DNA of 38,166 bases from CAYLJJ01 sp964384025 (lineage in GTDB: Bacteria; Myxococcota_A; Bradymonadia; UBA7976; UBA1532). Positions within the stretch are counted from its first letter, which is position 1. Each line of letters begins with the position of its first letter. Below the pieces are notes generated by a model. That model was not told where the DNA came from, made no database searches, and saw only the letters and a program-made list of their open reading frames with translations. Shown here in pieces: positions 15,684-24,026 of this stretch. The stretch lies in NCBI GenBank assembly GCA_964384025.1, contig CAYLJJ010000071.1, positions 1 to 38,166 of the forward strand, read 5' to 3'. The position numbers and the translations under genes are program-made.

Positions 15684-16850
15684 ATGATCAGATACACTCG
15701 CCTGCTCTTCGCCGCCCTGCTCCTCACCCTGCCTGCTTGTACGCTTGAGGACCAACTTTCGGATTTCAACGCCATTGATGAAGACTTTAACCGGAACAAC
15801 CCTGAGACCACCGCTCAGGAGGGGGCGCTGGTCAAGAGCTGCTCGGAGCACTTCATCGCCAAACGAGATGAAGTATTTCAGCGAGCGCTGTGCCTGTGTG
15901 GTGACTTGGACAATGTAGGAGCAGGGGTCGTCACTTCATCCCACAGCGGCTTCCTTGGAGACAACCCTGGGCTGGCCCATATCGGCGTCAATGGTCGAGT
16001 TGACGTGGTCGGTGACTTCGACATTGATGGCAGCATGGACGTGGCAGGCGGTCTTGAAGGGGTGGGTGATCTCGTTGTTGGTCAGTCGCTCATCAGCGGA
16101 CGCGGCGTTGATATTGTCGGGGAGTGGGCGGTGGGTGAAGATGCTTGGATAGATGGGGATCTCGACGTGGTCGGTGGCTTGAGGATCGGCGGGGATCTCT
16201 TCTTGACGGGTGACTTCGATGCGGTCGGGGATGTGAGCTACCAAAATGGTCGCCGTGGTTTCCGTTATCGAGGAGCGCCCTGTGACTGCAGCGCCAGCAA
16301 GATTATCGATGTCGTCTCCGAGGTAGCTCAACGACGGGTTGACAATAACAATAACCTGATCGCGGGCCTGGGCACCCAGAAGGTGATCTTCGAGAGCGGC
16401 GATTACTATTTCGCGAGCGGTGGCGAACTCATCGGCGACGGCACGCTCATGATCCAGGGGCGTGTTCGGATCTTTGTCGATGGTGATCTTGAGAGCGTCG
16501 GCGATTTAAACATCGAGATTGAACCTGGCGGTGAGCTGGAGCTTTGGACGAGCGGCACGATTGAGGCGGTGGGCAACTTGAACTTTGCCGCAGGGGGTGC
16601 TCCCTCAGCGCGTGCGTTCCGCCTCTACATGGGCGGTCGAGGCAACTCGCTTATGAGCGTGGGTGACGCGACCTTTGTAGGTGCCATCTATGCTCCAGAG
16701 GTCGATATCGACTTTGTAGGCAGCCTCAGCGTAGACGGCGCGCTCTTCGCTAACAAACTGGAGGGGACTGGCCGCCTCAGCATCATCTACGACACTGATG
16801 TCAGCGCACCAGACAGCTGTGTCGATGAATATAAGAGCCTATCCCAGTAA
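15684..16850 (+). CDS. Lipoprotein with bactofilin-like beta-solenoid repeats
   Basis: A 388-aa lipoprotein with signal MIRYTRLLFAALLLTLPAC and lipid Cys19. After a short Cys-containing segment (CLCGDLD), residues 95-195 consist of short repeats built on VGD / GDLDVVG / GDFDIDG units with regular Val-Gly-Asp spacing. The same style returns at 250-375 (GDLESVGDLNIE, GTIEAVGNLNFA, VGSLSVDGALFAN). This pattern is typical of right-handed beta-solenoids such as polymer-forming bactofilins and surface adhesins. The ATG is preceded by GGATGGA. The protein should sit on the outer membrane. Neither partner nor ligand is evident. Confidence 0.8.
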   Translation: MIRYTRLLFAALLLTLPACTLEDQLSDFNAIDEDFNRNNPETTAQEGALVKSCSEHFIAKRDEVFQRALCLCGDLDNVGAGVVTSSHSGFLGDNPGLAHIGVNGRVDVVGDFDIDGSMDVAGGLEGVGDLVVGQSLISGRGVDIVGEWAVGEDAWIDGDLDVVGGLRIGGDLFLTGDFDAVGDVSYQNGRRGFRYRGAPCDCSASKIIDVVSEVAQRRVDNNNNLIAGLGTQKVIFESGDYYFASGGELIGDGTLMIQGRVRIFVDGDLESVGDLNIEIEPGGELELWTSGTIEAVGNLNFAAGGAPSARAFRLYMGGRGNSLMSVGDATFVGAIYAPEVDIDFVGSLSVDGALFANKLEGTGRLSIIYDTDVSAPDSCVDEYKSLSQ

Positions 16851-16962
16851 ATAAAGGAGTGATCTTCGAGATCCTGGGGGTGATCTAGGCCCTCAGAGCA
16901 GAGGCTGCTGGGGCTGTAGCCCACAGGTTGAGGTCCTCAGCTTCAGCCTCTTGATGGAGATC

Positions 16963-16992
16963 TTGCCAGACAAGCGCTAAAGCGCCCAGAAT
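16963..16992 (+). promoter_or_regulatory. Predicted promoter with palindromic spacer, upstream of the Cys-rich lipoprotein
   Basis: TTGCCA (16963-16968) and CAGAAT (16987-16992) are 18 bases apart and match the sigma-70 boxes at five and four of six positions. The spacer contains the inverted repeat GCGCT-AA-AGCGC (16974-16985), which could be an operator. Transcription would begin near 16999, about 32 bases before the ATG at 17031. Confidence 0.35.
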
Positions 16993-17030
16993 CACAAAGC
17001 TTATTTTCCCATGAGCCCCAAAGAGTAAAG

Positions 17031-18575
17031 ATGAGAGACCGACTCTTACCGTTGTTGCTGCCCCTGCTGGCTCTGAGCTGTGATGATGGGGGCTCATCTG
17101 AGCTTCCCTTGGACAGCGCCATCGATCATAGGGTCTATCTGGATAGAGGAGGCCTGGACCGCTCCCTGAGAGATCTAGAGGTGCCCGATCTGGACCCTGC
17201 TTTGGATCTGGGGTTTGATGAACAAGCTCCTCCTCAGGACGCTGCCTTAGAACTCCTCCCAGACCTAGAGTTGGACCTTTGCAGGGAGGTCCTCTGTGAG
17301 ATCCATGAGATCTGTGATCCCAACTCTGGGCTCTGCCGTCCTCAACCTGCTCGCCCTGGAGGAGCTTGTGAGCGCTCAGAGGAGTGCGCCGAGGGAGAGT
17401 GTCGCAGTGAAGAGGAGTCTCGGGGGGCCTATCCGGGTGGGCTTTGTCGTCTCAGCTGTAGTGAGGATAGAAACTGTTTGGGAGGGCTCTGCCAACAGGT
17501 TGGCGGTGGCAATATCTGTCTCTCAGGCTGTGATCTAGAGCGTCCTTGCCGAGAGGGTTGGATCTGCCTTGAAGATCACTGCATCCCCGACTGCCGAGTG
17601 GCAGGCTGTAGTGCTCAGGAGAGCTGTGATCCTCAGAGTGGTCGCTGTGGTCCTCCAGGTCTGCCTTGTCGCTACGATTGTGAACCGGGCTCCTCCTGTG
17701 AAGAGGGACGCTGCCTAAGGGTGGATGGCTCCTGTGAGAGTGACTATCACTGCCCTAGAGGTTTGGAGATCTGCTTCCGAGGACGCTGTGTCCCTCGTGA
17801 GTTCAGCGCCTGCGGAGGAGATGAAGAGTGTGCTCCTGTGCAGCGCTGCATCGCCATTGAGACTTCGAACGCCTTCTGTCGATTTGCCTGTGAGTTAAGC
17901 TCTGATTGCCCTCTTGATCGCAGCTGCCGGGATGGAATCTGTGAGCCTCTCCTCTGTGATGAGCCTTTGGGGATCTGCCCCTTTGAGGAGAATCAGGGCA
18001 GCTGTATGCCCCAAGGGGAGGGGATGGGGATCTGTACTGAAGCAGGGAACTCACCCCTGGGAGGAGCCTGCGATGAGCAAGCCCTAGAGCGAGGAGAGGA
18101 GGCGCTGCGCTGTGTCGCTGGGGCGGTCTGCTATGGAGATCCAGATCCTGGTCTCAGCCCAGCACGAGGAGAGGGGCGTGGGCGCTGTGTGGGCCTCTGC
18201 CTGCCCTCCCTTGGGGACTGTGGTTTGGGTCCCTGTATCGACTTCAGCATCATCGATGATCCAGGGACCCCAGGGGATGAGTCGATCCCTCTGGGGCTTT
18301 GCCTCCCTGGGGATTGTGAGATGGGCAGCGGGGCCTGTGGCGAGCAGCGTTGTCGTCCTTACAGTTTTAGCGCTCCCTTGGGGCTCTGTGGTCCTGTAGG
18401 GGAGGCGCAATATGGAGAGATCTGTCAGCAACATGAAGACTGCGCCGGAGAAGCTTGGTGCGGAAATGTGGGGGGCGTCGCCATCTGTATGCAGATCTGC
18501 AAAGAGGGGCTGCCCTGTCCAGAGGGAGAGCGCTGTATCCTGGATGAAGGTTGGAGCTTTGGGGTTTGCCGTTAG
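17031..18575 (+). CDS. Cys-rich multi-repeat surface lipoprotein
   Basis: A 514-aa lipoprotein with signal MRDRLLPLLLPLLALSC and lipid Cys17. An acidic linker of about 60 residues rich in Asp and Leu follows. The rest (about residues 85-514) consists of Cys-rich modules with spacing such as C-x3-C-x5-C-x8-C (EICDPNSGLCRP, ESCDPQSGRCGP, CRSEEESRG), similar to EGF-like or Dickkopf-like repeats of myxobacterial surface proteins. The many paired Cys imply disulfides, hence exposure outside the cytoplasm. No catalytic motif is visible. It converges with the coiled-coil membrane protein gene three bases away. Confidence 0.82.
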   Translation: MRDRLLPLLLPLLALSCDDGGSSELPLDSAIDHRVYLDRGGLDRSLRDLEVPDLDPALDLGFDEQAPPQDAALELLPDLELDLCREVLCEIHEICDPNSGLCRPQPARPGGACERSEECAEGECRSEEESRGAYPGGLCRLSCSEDRNCLGGLCQQVGGGNICLSGCDLERPCREGWICLEDHCIPDCRVAGCSAQESCDPQSGRCGPPGLPCRYDCEPGSSCEEGRCLRVDGSCESDYHCPRGLEICFRGRCVPREFSACGGDEECAPVQRCIAIETSNAFCRFACELSSDCPLDRSCRDGICEPLLCDEPLGICPFEENQGSCMPQGEGMGICTEAGNSPLGGACDEQALERGEEALRCVAGAVCYGDPDPGLSPARGEGRGRCVGLCLPSLGDCGLGPCIDFSIIDDPGTPGDESIPLGLCLPGDCEMGSGACGEQRCRPYSFSAPLGLCGPVGEAQYGEICQQHEDCAGEAWCGNVGGVAICMQICKEGLPCPEGERCILDEGWSFGVCR

Positions 18576-18578
18576 GTT

Positions 18579-19412
18579 TTAGAAGGTGATCCCTGTGCCA
18601 TCGCCCAGGTTCAGCTTAGGGGCCGCTCCCTCCTCCTTCTTGCCCTTTTGGGCCTTTCCTTTCCCTCTACGGCTGCCTTTGCCCCGCCTCCTTCTCCTTT
18701 TCTTCTTCTTTCCTGCATCTGGAGGCAGAGCATCGACGACTCCAAGATCGACCACCTCCGCCTCCTCCTCTTCCTGTTCAACATTGATAGCGGGGATCGC
18801 TGAAGGAGGTGCAGCCTTGATGACCATGGGGCTGCTGGGGATTTTAGTGTTGTGAACCAAAGGGGCTTCAGGTGGGGGCTTGAGGATCAGGACGATGGCG
18901 ATGGCGGTGAGGCAGAGCACGGGGATCCCCACGACGGTGAGATAGAATCCGGTCCCTCGGCCCTGAGGCTCGGGGGGAGCTTGAACTAAGATCGGTGTAG
19001 GAGCAGGCTCTGGAGTAGGCTCCTCGATGATCTCTCCTCGCGCGCGCCGCTCAGCGATGTCGATCTCTTTAAGGCGGGCAAGGCGCTCCTCCTCTGCAGC
19101 TTGACGGCGCGCCTCTTCGGCGGAGAGTCGAGCGTTGATCTCCTGCTGTTTGCGAGCTTCTCGCTCCTCCTCTGCTCTCCTCTTCTGCTCCTCAATCGCT
19201 TGGCGCTCCGCCTTGATGCGCTCCTCCTCTGCCTGAGCATCGGCATCGACGCTGTTGAGGATATCAGCGAGGAGATCATCAGCCAGATCGATCCCAGTTG
19301 ATGAGCGCGGAGCCCGCTTCTGCTCCTGCGGACGCTCCGGCTCATCGGCGGTGATATCCTTGAGCTCTTTTAAGGTAAAAAGAAGGGAGTTTTCCTTCCG
19401 TTCTTCGGACAT
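18579..19412 (-). CDS. Coiled-coil, single-pass membrane protein with basic C-terminal tail
   Basis: A 277-aa protein. The start is ATG 19412 because AGGTGA lies five bases before it; a GTG at 19421 overlaps that site. Residues 55-135 form a long charged coiled coil (AEEERIKAERQAIEEQKRRA and similar, Glu/Arg/Ala-rich). A Pro-rich linker and one transmembrane helix (about 160-180, FYLTVVGIPVLCLTAIAIVL) follow, then a Pro/acidic segment and a Lys/Arg-rich tail (KKKKRRRRRGKGSRRGKG). Topology is probably N-terminus in the cytoplasm. The basic tail echoes that of the transglycosylase but is not a heptad repeat. Function unknown. Confidence 0.7.
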   Translation of the reverse strand: MSEERKENSLLFTLKELKDITADEPERPQEQKRAPRSSTGIDLADDLLADILNSVDADAQAEEERIKAERQAIEEQKRRAEEEREARKQQEINARLSAEEARRQAAEEERLARLKEIDIAERRARGEIIEEPTPEPAPTPILVQAPPEPQGRGTGFYLTVVGIPVLCLTAIAIVLILKPPPEAPLVHNTKIPSSPMVIKAAPPSAIPAINVEQEEEEAEVVDLGVVDALPPDAGKKKKRRRRRGKGSRRGKGKAQKGKKEEGAAPKLNLGDGTGITF

Positions 19413-19522
19413 TGGGATCACCTGGGGTTGGAGAATTTCTTTTTGAGTTTAGGGGAGGGGGATAGGAGGATCAAGATCCCTAATCCTGTACCTTGCTCCT
19501 CAAACCAAGCAGATAAAGCGCC

Positions 19523-20536
19523 TCAGACCAGCCGCGCTCTCAGCCTTTGAATGATCGTCCCAGGTGCCCCCTTGAGAGGAGGAGAGGGCTCTCCAGGGAG
19601 GATGGGAGCCTCGGAGAGGAGCAGCTCAAGGCAGCGCTCCAATGTACGCTCAAAGAGTTGAGGACTTGCCTCCAACTGTCCCGTCTCAGCGGCTGAGAAG
19701 TCCTGGGGGCTCAGATAGAGAGGGCTCAGCTTGAGCCGCCCCCCCTCGCCAGGGCTTAGGACGCTGCCTGCGTCAAAGAAGCGGATCCTCCCCTCGTGGA
19801 GGCTACAGTTCTCCGGTTTCAGATCGGTGTAGAGGGCCGTTGGTCCGAACTCAGCCTGGATCTCCTCTTGTAGCCTTAAGCAGCCCTCCTGGAAGTGAAC
19901 TAAGAGCAGCTCCAACTCTTTCCAGCGCTGGGCTTGGCTCAGGCGTCGAGCTTGGAGCTGGAGCTGTGGCTCCTCCAGGCGCTCCATCACCAGGAAGATC
20001 TCTGCCCCTCGCAGCTTGGGAGGAAAGGATCGGGGTAGGAGAGGGTTTTCAGCGTAGAGCTGCTTATGGAGATGAGGAAAGAGATTGTCTCCCAGACGCT
20101 TCAAGACCTCAGCCTCCCACTCCAGGGTATTGCGCCGTCGTCTGAGGATCGCGAGATCCAGACGTTGAGGCTGGTCATACTCCATAAAGGGCAGCTTGAT
20201 GACGACAGGACCTTGGGGGGCCTCAGCTGAGAGGAGGAGGCTCTCAGCGCCGAAGTCCATCAACTGGAGCTGAGTATAGGATCCTAAGGAGTCAGGGAGG
20301 CGCTGAGGAAGAAAGGTCGCGAGGCGCCCAAAGCCCCGCGCTTTAAGGCGCAGATCCAGATGTTCGCTTAGATCAAGCTTCTTGGGGTTGGCTTGGAGAT
20401 CTTTAAGGCGCTGAAGGCCATCTGGGCGCCCGGCAAGGGCTCGTAGAGTCTCCTCTCCCAGACAGATGCTGCCATCCCCCATACGCTGCTTAAGATCCTC
20501 AAGGAGGCTCTCTAAAATCGCATCTTGTTGAGCCAT
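19523..20536 (-). CDS. Protein-kinase-like protein, partner of the VWA/GYF protein
   Basis: A 337-aa protein with the key protein-kinase residues in order. Lys114 lies in VVIKLPF (ATP Lys), with a Glu in the next helix (EWEAEVLKRL, 139-148). A hinge-like stretch IFLVMERLEEP follows at about 180-190. The catalytic loop YTDLKPENCSL has Asp238, Lys240 and Asn243, and the metal-binding DAG (Asp255) replaces DFG. The N-terminal 80 residues are not kinase-like. The motifs suggest an active Ser/Thr-type kinase or a related small-molecule kinase, divergent from the Hanks type; the glycine-rich loop is not obvious. The gene starts five bases after the VWA/GYF gene, so the two form an operon. Such pairs (VWA protein plus kinase) occur in phospho-signalling and stress modules. 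Confidence 0.7.
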   Translation of the reverse strand: MAQQDAILESLLEDLKQRMGDGSICLGEETLRALAGRPDGLQRLKDLQANPKKLDLSEHLDLRLKARGFGRLATFLPQRLPDSLGSYTQLQLMDFGAESLLLSAEAPQGPVVIKLPFMEYDQPQRLDLAILRRRRNTLEWEAEVLKRLGDNLFPHLHKQLYAENPLLPRSFPPKLRGAEIFLVMERLEEPQLQLQARRLSQAQRWKELELLLVHFQEGCLRLQEEIQAEFGPTALYTDLKPENCSLHEGRIRFFDAGSVLSPGEGGRLKLSPLYLSPQDFSAAETGQLEASPQLFERTLERCLELLLSEAPILPGEPSPPLKGAPGTIIQRLRARLV

Positions 20537-20541
20537 CTCTT

Positions 20542-22620
20542 CTATATTTCGTTGGGGTTAGAGGTGTCGATGTCGTCCAGATACAGGTTTTTGGTACAGG
20601 TGGCGGCGTCAGCCTCAGCATAGCGCTGATCATCCAAACTGAGCTGCTCTTTTAGAGAGCCTCCGCGCTCTAAAATCTCCAGTTTGCGTCGCAGCGCCTC
20701 GATATAGCGCTGGGGACGCTGCTCCAACTCATAGAGCTTGATGCGGGCTTGAGTCGCCTCGATCTCATCTACCGTGGAATCTCCTGAGAGCCCATCGAGG
20801 CTCATCGCCATATTGGCGATAAAATCATCCTGTCGCCCCTGGTGCTCTCCCAGGGGCGCCTCCAACTCCAAGCTCATCTGAAAGGCACGCCCTCTAAAGA
20901 GCCCCTTTAGCTCCAAGCGCCCCAAGGGGATCTTGGCTTCCCAAGCCCGTAACTCCAAAAGGAAGAGGTAGGACTTGCGCGCCTCCATAGAGCCGATGGG
21001 GATCTCTAAAGAGAGCTTATATTGATCCGAAAACTCCCCTAAGAAGCGCTCCGTAGGACGGCAAGAGAAGATCCGGAAGCAGCTGGCGTGCTCTAAGAGC
21101 TGAATTTTAAGCAGCGCCTCGTGGATCAGGATGCGTTGGCTGGTGCGCGCTAGGTGGGAGAAATATTCGGCCAGCTGTCCACCCCCCTCTTCCACATAGC
21201 GGATGTTGCCCAAACTGGAGCCCCCCATCAGCTCCTCAGCTTGTTTTAGGGCAAAGTCGGAGCCAAAGCCCAGAAGGTCGACACGGATCTCTCGCTTGAA
21301 TAGAGCCGCAAGCCCTAAGCGAGAGTCGATCGGATCGTCGATAAAACCATCGCTCATACAGAAGATCCGCGTGACTCCAGAGAAGCCGCTCCGTTGAGCC
21401 TCTTCAACCCCCTTCATCGCCAATCTCAGGGCGGGGCTCAGGCGGGTGGTGTAGAAGCGCCCCGACCAACGGTCCAGGAGCTGTGCCAGATCCCAGCCCT
21501 CAAGGGCGATCAGGGGCTGAGCTTGGATGAGCATCTCTGATGTCGTGGAGAAGGGGATCAGGCTGAAGAGATCCTCCTCGGCGATCGCCTCTCTGTAGTG
21601 CTGAAGGGCCTCCTTGAGTCGGGGATATTTATCGGGGCTGTTCATGGAGCCTGAGAGGTCGAGGATCAACAGGTGATGTACAGGCACCCGTGTCTCTTGA
21701 TCCTGCTCCAAGAGAGATTCATTTGGGGTTAGGCGCAAAAGAGCGCACATCAGATCCTCTTGGGGGCGATACTGACCGCGATCCCAGAGACATTGAAGCT
21801 CCAAGATCTCCTCTTCAGGAGAGAAAATCTCAGGAGGCAACGGTGGAGGAGCGGGGCGCTGTGGTTTCAACAGGATTTGGAGAGCCTCCACACGCTCTAG
21901 AGGCTGCCACCCAGACATCCCCTCAATCCAAGCGAGGGTGCTGGGAGCGACCTTCCCCGACTTAAGGAGAGAGGCCAGCTGCTCAGCTCTAAAGGGGCCC
22001 TGGGCTTTGTCCTGGAGGATGAGATGGCAGCAAGGAAGCTCCTGCATCTCAAGGATGTTGCGGGGTGGCAAGCCCCAGACGCTGCCACCCAGGAGCTGCT
22101 CTTCCCCCTCCACCTGAGCGCTCAGGAGGCTACTCAAGCTGGAGAGGGGCGCTTGCAGCACCCTGGGGAGGCCCTCCAGTTCAAGGAAGATGGGCATCAT
22201 CCCAGGGTAAAGTTTTGCTTGGGGCTCCAGGACCTGCCCGTAGGCGCTGGGGTTTTTGATCAGCTCTGGGTGGCTCGTACCTCCTTGAAGCAGAGCCTCA
22301 AAGAGGGCCACCATATAGCCCTGACTCTGCATCTCTTGAAGTTCTCGGAGGGAATCGCTCAGCTTTTGGGGGCTTATCTGAGGCTGCCTGAGGCTCTCTA
22401 AAACCTCTCGCACGACATCGCAGGCCAGCGCCCTTTGTCCTCGCTCAAAGCGGCTCAGGCGCTCATCCAGAGATTTCACAGCAGCTTGATCTGCCAATCG
22501 TGCTCTCTGAGCCGAAACCCCCGCCCAGACATCCACCACCTTCCCAGCGACAGGAATCTGCCGTGCAGCGCAGAGCAGGGTCTCTTTAAGGATCTGTTGG
22601 AGAAGCTTGGGAGTATTCAT
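20542..22620 (-). CDS. VWA-domain protein with GYF_2-like domain
   Basis: A 692-aa protein. Residues 1-110 are helical and carry a short hydrophobic segment (AARQIPVAGKVVDVWAGV), resembling N-terminal helical regions of bacterial signalling/NTPase proteins. Residues 199-250 match a GYF_2-type module (GPFRAEQLASLLKSGK, WIEGMSGWQPL). Residues 315-500 form a von Willebrand A domain with an intact MIDAS motif (Asp321-x-Ser323-x-Ser325 in LDLSGSM) and CMSDGFIDDP, which bind a divalent metal in this fold. A beta-rich region and a helical end follow. No signal peptide is seen, so it is probably cytoplasmic. It lies directly upstream of the kinase-like gene. Role inferred: scaffold or sensor of a two-protein module. 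Confidence 0.85.
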   Translation of the reverse strand: MNTPKLLQQILKETLLCAARQIPVAGKVVDVWAGVSAQRARLADQAAVKSLDERLSRFERGQRALACDVVREVLESLRQPQISPQKLSDSLRELQEMQSQGYMVALFEALLQGGTSHPELIKNPSAYGQVLEPQAKLYPGMMPIFLELEGLPRVLQAPLSSLSSLLSAQVEGEEQLLGGSVWGLPPRNILEMQELPCCHLILQDKAQGPFRAEQLASLLKSGKVAPSTLAWIEGMSGWQPLERVEALQILLKPQRPAPPPLPPEIFSPEEEILELQCLWDRGQYRPQEDLMCALLRLTPNESLLEQDQETRVPVHHLLILDLSGSMNSPDKYPRLKEALQHYREAIAEEDLFSLIPFSTTSEMLIQAQPLIALEGWDLAQLLDRWSGRFYTTRLSPALRLAMKGVEEAQRSGFSGVTRIFCMSDGFIDDPIDSRLGLAALFKREIRVDLLGFGSDFALKQAEELMGGSSLGNIRYVEEGGGQLAEYFSHLARTSQRILIHEALLKIQLLEHASCFRIFSCRPTERFLGEFSDQYKLSLEIPIGSMEARKSYLFLLELRAWEAKIPLGRLELKGLFRGRAFQMSLELEAPLGEHQGRQDDFIANMAMSLDGLSGDSTVDEIEATQARIKLYELEQRPQRYIEALRRKLEILERGGSLKEQLSLDDQRYAEADAATCTKNLYLDDIDTSNPNEI

Positions 22621-22768
22621 GGAGACCTCAATGCGAAAACCTCTGGGCTTTTAAGAGCCCCCCCGAGACTCGCCCTGTCAAGGACTCCCGAAGAGGAGCA
22701 TTCAGTTTATTTCCAGACAGAAGTAGGGTGCAAATTCCCGCACTTCCTCAGAGAAATGCGCTGAGTTA

Positions 22769-22797
22769 TTGCACCCGCGCTCTGGATCTTCGATACT
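22769..22797 (+). promoter_or_regulatory. Predicted promoter of the PEGA membrane protein
   Basis: TTGCAC (22769-22774) and GATACT (22792-22797) are 17 bases apart; the -10 box matches four of six consensus positions. A transcript would start near 22804, about 29 bases before the ATG at 22833. The -35 box is weak. Confidence 0.35.
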
Positions 22798-22832
22798 GCG
22801 CGCCGGTCTATCCGGCCAGGATTGGGAGATCA

Positions 22833-23663
22833 ATGACCCTGAAAAATGAAAACAAGGACGATCCTGTGTTGGAGCCGGAAGGCGCCAGGGAGCCTGTTAT
22901 CCCTGAAGAAGCAGAGAAGAGCAGCGCTGAGAAGCAGGGCTTTGTCCCCTGGCCCATCGCCCCTCAACATGCCAGCGTAAGAGAGATGCTTCTGGAAGGC
23001 GAAGAGATCGATCTGGATGATATCGATGATGATTTCCAGAATCGTGGAGGCTTCCTCAACTTCTTTCTCTTGCTCTTGCTCTTGGGTGCCGCTGGAGGTG
23101 GAGTCTACCAGCTCCACAACGTCTCCGCTGCAGAGGTGCTGGAGGCCAAGCGAGCCGCTGCAGCTGAGAAGGAGCAGGCGGCGCTGGAAGAGATGCTCAA
23201 GCATAAAAAGCAGTATGGCGTCCTCCGCATCGAGACCATCCCCGCCAAGGCGACGGTGATCAAAGATGGCGAGGCAGTCAAGGTGATGAAGAAGGATGAG
23301 TCAGGCCAGCTCATCAAGGTTACAGGAACAACGCCGCTACAGATGCAGGATGTGGATGTCAACCAGGTCTACCGCATTCGCCTAGAGTTGGATGGTTATG
23401 AGCCCTTTGACTTCGCTGTCGCCAAGCATATCTGGACGAGTGAAGGTGGGGACTTTAAGTTCCTCAAGAAGGTTGAGTTGACCGCAGAGGCATGTGAGCA
23501 CTGGTACCTCTACGATCCTCAAAAGAAAGAGGAGCAGAAGTTCCCTGGTAAGGGCGAGTGCAGCAAGTACCACGATGAGCATCAAGCCCTGGGCGTCTCC
23601 GTGACCCCTTGCACCTGTAAAGCTCTCCCTGAAGAGGGCGCAGAGCAGCCTGAACAGAAATAG
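22833..23663 (+). CDS. Single-pass membrane protein with PEGA domain
   Basis: A 276-aa protein. ATG 22833 has GGGAG just upstream and leaves out an upstream in-frame extension that runs through the predicted promoter. Residues 1-70 are acidic and probably cytoplasmic (EEIDLDDIDDDF). One transmembrane helix follows (about 74-97, FLNFFLLLLLLGAAGGG), then a short coiled segment and a PEGA-type beta domain (about 125-220, YGVLRIETIPAKATVIKDGE, VYRIRLELDGYEPF). A Cys-containing end has four Cys (ACEHW, GECSKY, TPCTCK). It is divergent from the VWA/GYF gene. Function unknown. Confidence 0.75.
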   Translation: MTLKNENKDDPVLEPEGAREPVIPEEAEKSSAEKQGFVPWPIAPQHASVREMLLEGEEIDLDDIDDDFQNRGGFLNFFLLLLLLGAAGGGVYQLHNVSAAEVLEAKRAAAAEKEQAALEEMLKHKKQYGVLRIETIPAKATVIKDGEAVKVMKKDESGQLIKVTGTTPLQMQDVDVNQVYRIRLELDGYEPFDFAVAKHIWTSEGGDFKFLKKVELTAEACEHWYLYDPQKKEEQKFPGKGECSKYHDEHQALGVSVTPCTCKALPEEGAEQPEQK

Positions 23664-24026
23664 GGTGTTGAGCTACTCCAACTCAGGCGCTCTCTTCCGC
23701 GAAGGCTCTCCTACTCCCCCTTTTCCAAGCGCTTCGATCTCCAATCTCTGAGTTCAGCTCTCCCGCAACAGAGACCACAAAGATGCAACCCCCGCTTGGC
23801 TAAGAGAGCCTCCTCAGAGGCTGCTGAGATCTCAAAGAGCTTGGATTAAAAAGAGAGCACAGAGCACCTCAAACATCGGTTGTCCTGAGTCGAAGGGCAG
23901 CTCAACAGCTCGAGAGGATAGAGGGCTCCAAGATCCCAGACCAGCTTTTTCTACGCAGCCCTCACCGCTGGCCCCGCTCTTCTCGCTGGTGTAACCTGCT
24001 CCGGTTTGACCGAGGTTGGAGCCTGA
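23664..24026 (+). other. Intergenic region before the purine operon
   Basis: I see no convincing gene in these 363 bases. A hairpin AGCCTC (23807-23812) / GAGGCT (23817-23822) with loop CTCA is present without a T-run; it could belong to the 3' end of the PEGA gene transcript. GGAG at 24016-24020 serves as ribosome site for the deaminase gene. No clear promoter or purine-riboswitch core was found. Confidence 0.4.

Noticed and set aside
15460..15687. 75-codon plus-strand frame before the lipoprotein
   Set aside because: It overlaps the lipoprotein start, has a TTG start without a ribosome site and carries no motif.
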